A DNA stretch of 7,458 nucleotides, from the NCBI GenBank assembly GCA_002432085.1, contig DJFN01000055.1, positions 2,815 to 10,272 on the forward strand. Direction: 5' to 3'. The notes under the pieces were generated by a model. The model worked only from the letters and a program-made list of their open reading frames with translations. It had not been told where the DNA came from and ran no database searches. This stretch comes from Flavobacteriales bacterium UBA5871. Its GTDB lineage: Bacteria > Bacteroidota > Bacteroidia > Flavobacteriales_D > Crocinitomicaceae. The first letter of the stretch is position 1. Every line of letters begins with the position of its first letter. Positions 5,703 to 7,458 of this stretch are shown piece after piece. The position numbers and the translations under genes are program-made.

Positions 5703-6476
5703 TTACTTTCCTTTAAAAACCGGTCTTCTCTTCTCCAGAAACGCGTTCACTCCTTCGGTGAAGTCTTCCGTTTGTCCGGCGAGCGTTTGCAGCTCTTCTT
5801 CGAGTGCCAGTTGTTGCGCAAGATTGTTCGTGAAGCTTTGATTCACTGCTCTTTTCGTCAGTCCGAAGCCTTTGGTCGGCATATCTGCCAGTGTTGCAGC
5901 AAGCTCGTTTACTGTGTCTTCGAAGTTGTCGTCGGTAACGGCTTTGTAGATCATATTCATTTGCTCGGCAGCTTCCGCCGTCACTTTGTCGCCTGTCATC
6001 ATCAGTGCAAGAGCTTTCTGAACACCAACGATACGCGGCAAAAAAAACGTTCCCCCCGAATCCGGGATCAAACCGATCTTTGAAAATGCCTGGATGAACG
6101 ACGCGGAATGTTTGGCAACCGTGAGATCGCATGCCAGGGCAATGTTCGCTCCGGCACCGGCAGCTACGCCATTTACAGCAGCAATTACCGGCTTTTCAAT
6201 GTTGCGGATGCGCTCGATGATCGGGTTGTAATGATCGCGAACGATCGTCTGCAGCTCGGGGCCATTCGGATCGGTTGCTTCGGCAAGGTCTTGTCCCGCA
6301 CAGAATGCTTTTCCTTCTCCGGTGATCACAATAGCGCGTACGGCATCGTCGGAAGAACATGCATCCAGCGCCTGTTGGAGCGCCATGGCCATTTCGCGGT
6401 TAAAAGAATTGAATACTTCCGGACGATTCAGTTTGAGTGTACAAACGCCGTTTTCGATATGCTGGAGGATAGTCAT
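5703..6476 (-). CDS. paaG: PaaG-type enoyl-CoA isomerase (crotonase superfamily)
   Basis: In the aerobic phenylacetyl-CoA pathway, PaaG isomerises ring-1,2-epoxyphenylacetyl-CoA to the oxepin-CoA and also shifts double bonds in later enoyl-CoAs. This 257-residue protein has the crotonase fold throughout. FCAGQDL (58-64) and NGVAAGAGA (102-110) form the CoA-thioester oxyanion hole, and IPDSGGT (137-143) carries D139. The two hydratase glutamates of rat crotonase (Glu144, Glu164) align with N111 and F131. D139 is retained, which is the PaaG isomerase pattern and argues against a plain hydratase. Other stretches recalled from E. coli PaaG are also present: NSFN, NGP, YNP, KPVIAAVNGVAAGAGA and FSKIGLIPDSGGT. 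Length is as expected (about 260). The gene starts 27 bases after the WYL regulator stop and is followed by the PaaH gene, so the three likely form one operon. Family call is strong; the exact substrate is inferred from resemblance and context. Confidence 0.85.
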   Translation of the reverse strand: MTILQHIENGVCTLKLNRPEVFNSFNREMAMALQQALDACSSDDAVRAIVITGEGKAFCAGQDLAEATDPNGPELQTIVRDHYNPIIERIRNIEKPVIAAVNGVAAGAGANIALACDLTVAKHSASFIQAFSKIGLIPDSGGTFFLPRIVGVQKALALMMTGDKVTAEAAEQMNMIYKAVTDDNFEDTVNELAATLADMPTKGFGLTKRAVNQSFTNNLAQQLALEEELQTLAGQTEDFTEGVNAFLEKRRPVFKGK

Positions 6477-6503
6477 CGCTACTTTTTTCTGCGAATATAG
6501 TGG

Positions 6504-7458
6504 CTAGGAATGATACAGCGTGTTCATTTCCCGTATCCTTTTTCCCATTTCAGCCCGCAGGCCGGCAGGTTCGAGCACTTCCAGCTCGCCGCCATAGCTC
6601 AGCAGGTTGCGGATCAGCTCTTCGGAAACAAAAACCGACATACTGAAGGTCGTGCGGTTCTTACCTTCCTTCACAACTTCCTGCGACTGGTGAAAAGGCT
6701 GCGAAGCAATGTATTTGGCCGCAATATTCTCGGCTTTGAACACGACCGTTTCCGGAAGCGCGTCACTGGCGGTAATACCGATCGCGTGGCGGAAAAACTG
6801 CTCGGGATTGAAATTTACAGGACAACGTAGCTTTTCTTCCGAAGTCTCGAGATTGGAAATACGGTCCAGTCCGTAAGTGATGATCGTTTCCTTGACCACA
6901 TCGTAGCTCAGCAAATACCAGCGGTTGCGGTATTCTTTCAGCAACAGCGGCAATACTTTTCGTGGCTTGCGCTTTTGGGTCTGAAAGCTTTCGTAATCGA
7001 AGAACACGGCCGTTCCCTGGCGAATCGACGTTAGCAGCGAGCTTAGGTGTTCACTTCCACCCGAAGAAACAGCGGTTTCGAACTGTACGAAGTTTCCGAT
7101 CGCTTCATCCCGCGGATCGGATGCAATGTTTACGCGGTCCACGATCTTTTCGATGGCAAAACCGAATTGCTTGAACATGGCCACATCCTTGAACTGGCTC
7201 AGCGTATTGGTCGCAAAACGGATCGCTTCGATATCACTGGCCGTTAACGGAATTTCATCCAGCGAAAACTCCGGATCGGTATAATAATAACCGCCGTATT
7301 TCTTGCTGTAGCGAATTGGCGCATCGTGCTCCATTTTCATGGCCGCCATGTCTTTCTCGATCGTCGAATCGCAGATATTATCGCCATACGTGCTGCCGAA
7401 AATCGCATCCTCACACGCTTCCCGCAGCGTCGTTTTGCTCGGGTACGGCTTGTACGGA
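6504..7458 (-). CDS. WYL-domain transcriptional regulator (partial, 5' end outside window)
   Basis: This is a DNA-binding regulator whose WYL domain usually binds a ligand. The frame is open to the right edge of the window with no stop, giving 317 residues from the first full codon (7455-7457) to TAG 6504-6506. The internal ATG at 7347-7349 is not the start, because the 36 codons before it encode the usual HTH (TTLREACEDAIFG, then STIEKDMAAMK, the recognition-helix region) that leads into a wing with GGYYYTDPEF. The WYL domain runs about 145-210 of this fragment. Its diagnostic RWYLL has the W codon at 6918-6920 and is followed by TYGLDRI. The WCX C-terminal extension follows, with VFKAENIAAKYI and SYGGELEVLEP. 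Perhaps 15-30 N-terminal residues are missing. It lies 27 bases upstream of the PaaG-type gene on the same strand, so it may control this acyl-CoA operon and itself; that is inference. Confidence 0.85.
   Translation of the reverse strand, partial: PYKPYPSKTTLREACEDAIFGSTYGDNICDSTIEKDMAAMKMEHDAPIRYSKKYGGYYYTDPEFSLDEIPLTASDIEAIRFATNTLSQFKDVAMFKQFGFAIEKIVDRVNIASDPRDEAIGNFVQFETAVSSGGSEHLSSLLTSIRQGTAVFFDYESFQTQKRKPRKVLPLLLKEYRNRWYLLSYDVVKETIITYGLDRISNLETSEEKLRCPVNFNPEQFFRHAIGITASDALPETVVFKAENIAAKYIASQPFHQSQEVVKEGKNRTTFSMSVFVSEELIRNLLSYGGELEVLEPAGLRAEMGKRIREMNTLYHS

Noticed and set aside
5713..6132. Second minus-strand frame within the PaaG-type gene
   Set aside because: It is an out-of-frame reading of a gene with complete crotonase motifs. 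The Arg/Ser-rich peptide is typical of a frame shadow.
7347..7349. ATG at 7347-7349 as the start of the WYL regulator
   Set aside because: The same frame stays open to the window edge and the upstream codons encode the expected helix-turn-helix, so this Met is internal.

Overview
The window looks like chromosome of a member of the Bacteroidota, most likely in or near the Flavobacteriales. Three lines of evidence support this: a secreted protein with a type IX secretion (T9SS) C-terminal sorting domain, signal peptides that end in the A-Q cleavage context typical of the phylum, and promoter elements that match the Bacteroidota sigma-factor consensus TAnnTTTG instead of a sigma70 -10 box. Genus cannot be read from the sequence.

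Layout from left to right. (1) Positions 3-209 are the 3' end of a TPR-like protein. (2) Positions 259-1029 encode a one-component regulator with a PAS-like N-terminal domain and a LuxR-type C-terminal helix-turn-helix. (3) Positions 1030-1332 contain a palindrome, a good TTG-N20-TAGTTTTG promoter and, just after it, what reads as the start of a secreted-protein gene broken by two in-frame stops. (4) Positions 1333-2778 encode a T9SS-exported protein. Its passenger part is AT-rich, while its sorting domain has the higher GC of the surrounding genes. A strong hairpin terminator follows. (5) Positions 2909-4408 encode an exported S41-family peptidase with its own TATCTTTG promoter element. (6) A convergent minus-strand block runs from the right edge to 4483: a WYL-domain transcriptional regulator (5' end outside the window), a PaaG-type enoyl-CoA isomerase and a PaaH-type 3-hydroxyacyl-CoA dehydrogenase. 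An AT-rich inverted repeat built of heptamers lies between the last two.

How the genes fit together. The minus-strand block looks like an operon for aromatic-acid (phenylacetyl-CoA) or related beta-oxidation chemistry. PaaG would isomerise the ring-epoxide/oxepin intermediate or enoyl-CoAs, PaaH would oxidise the 3-hydroxyacyl-CoA, and the WYL protein is the likely local regulator. The left half is an exported-protein region in which a LuxR-type regulator sits immediately upstream of a promoter for a decayed secreted-protein gene.

The most interesting observation is the combination of this decayed signal-peptide start and the GC-discordant T9SS gene behind it. Together they suggest that the middle of an older T9SS gene was replaced by an AT-rich module. 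No phage, CRISPR, toxin-antitoxin or defence system was found. I saw no clearly new multi-gene system.
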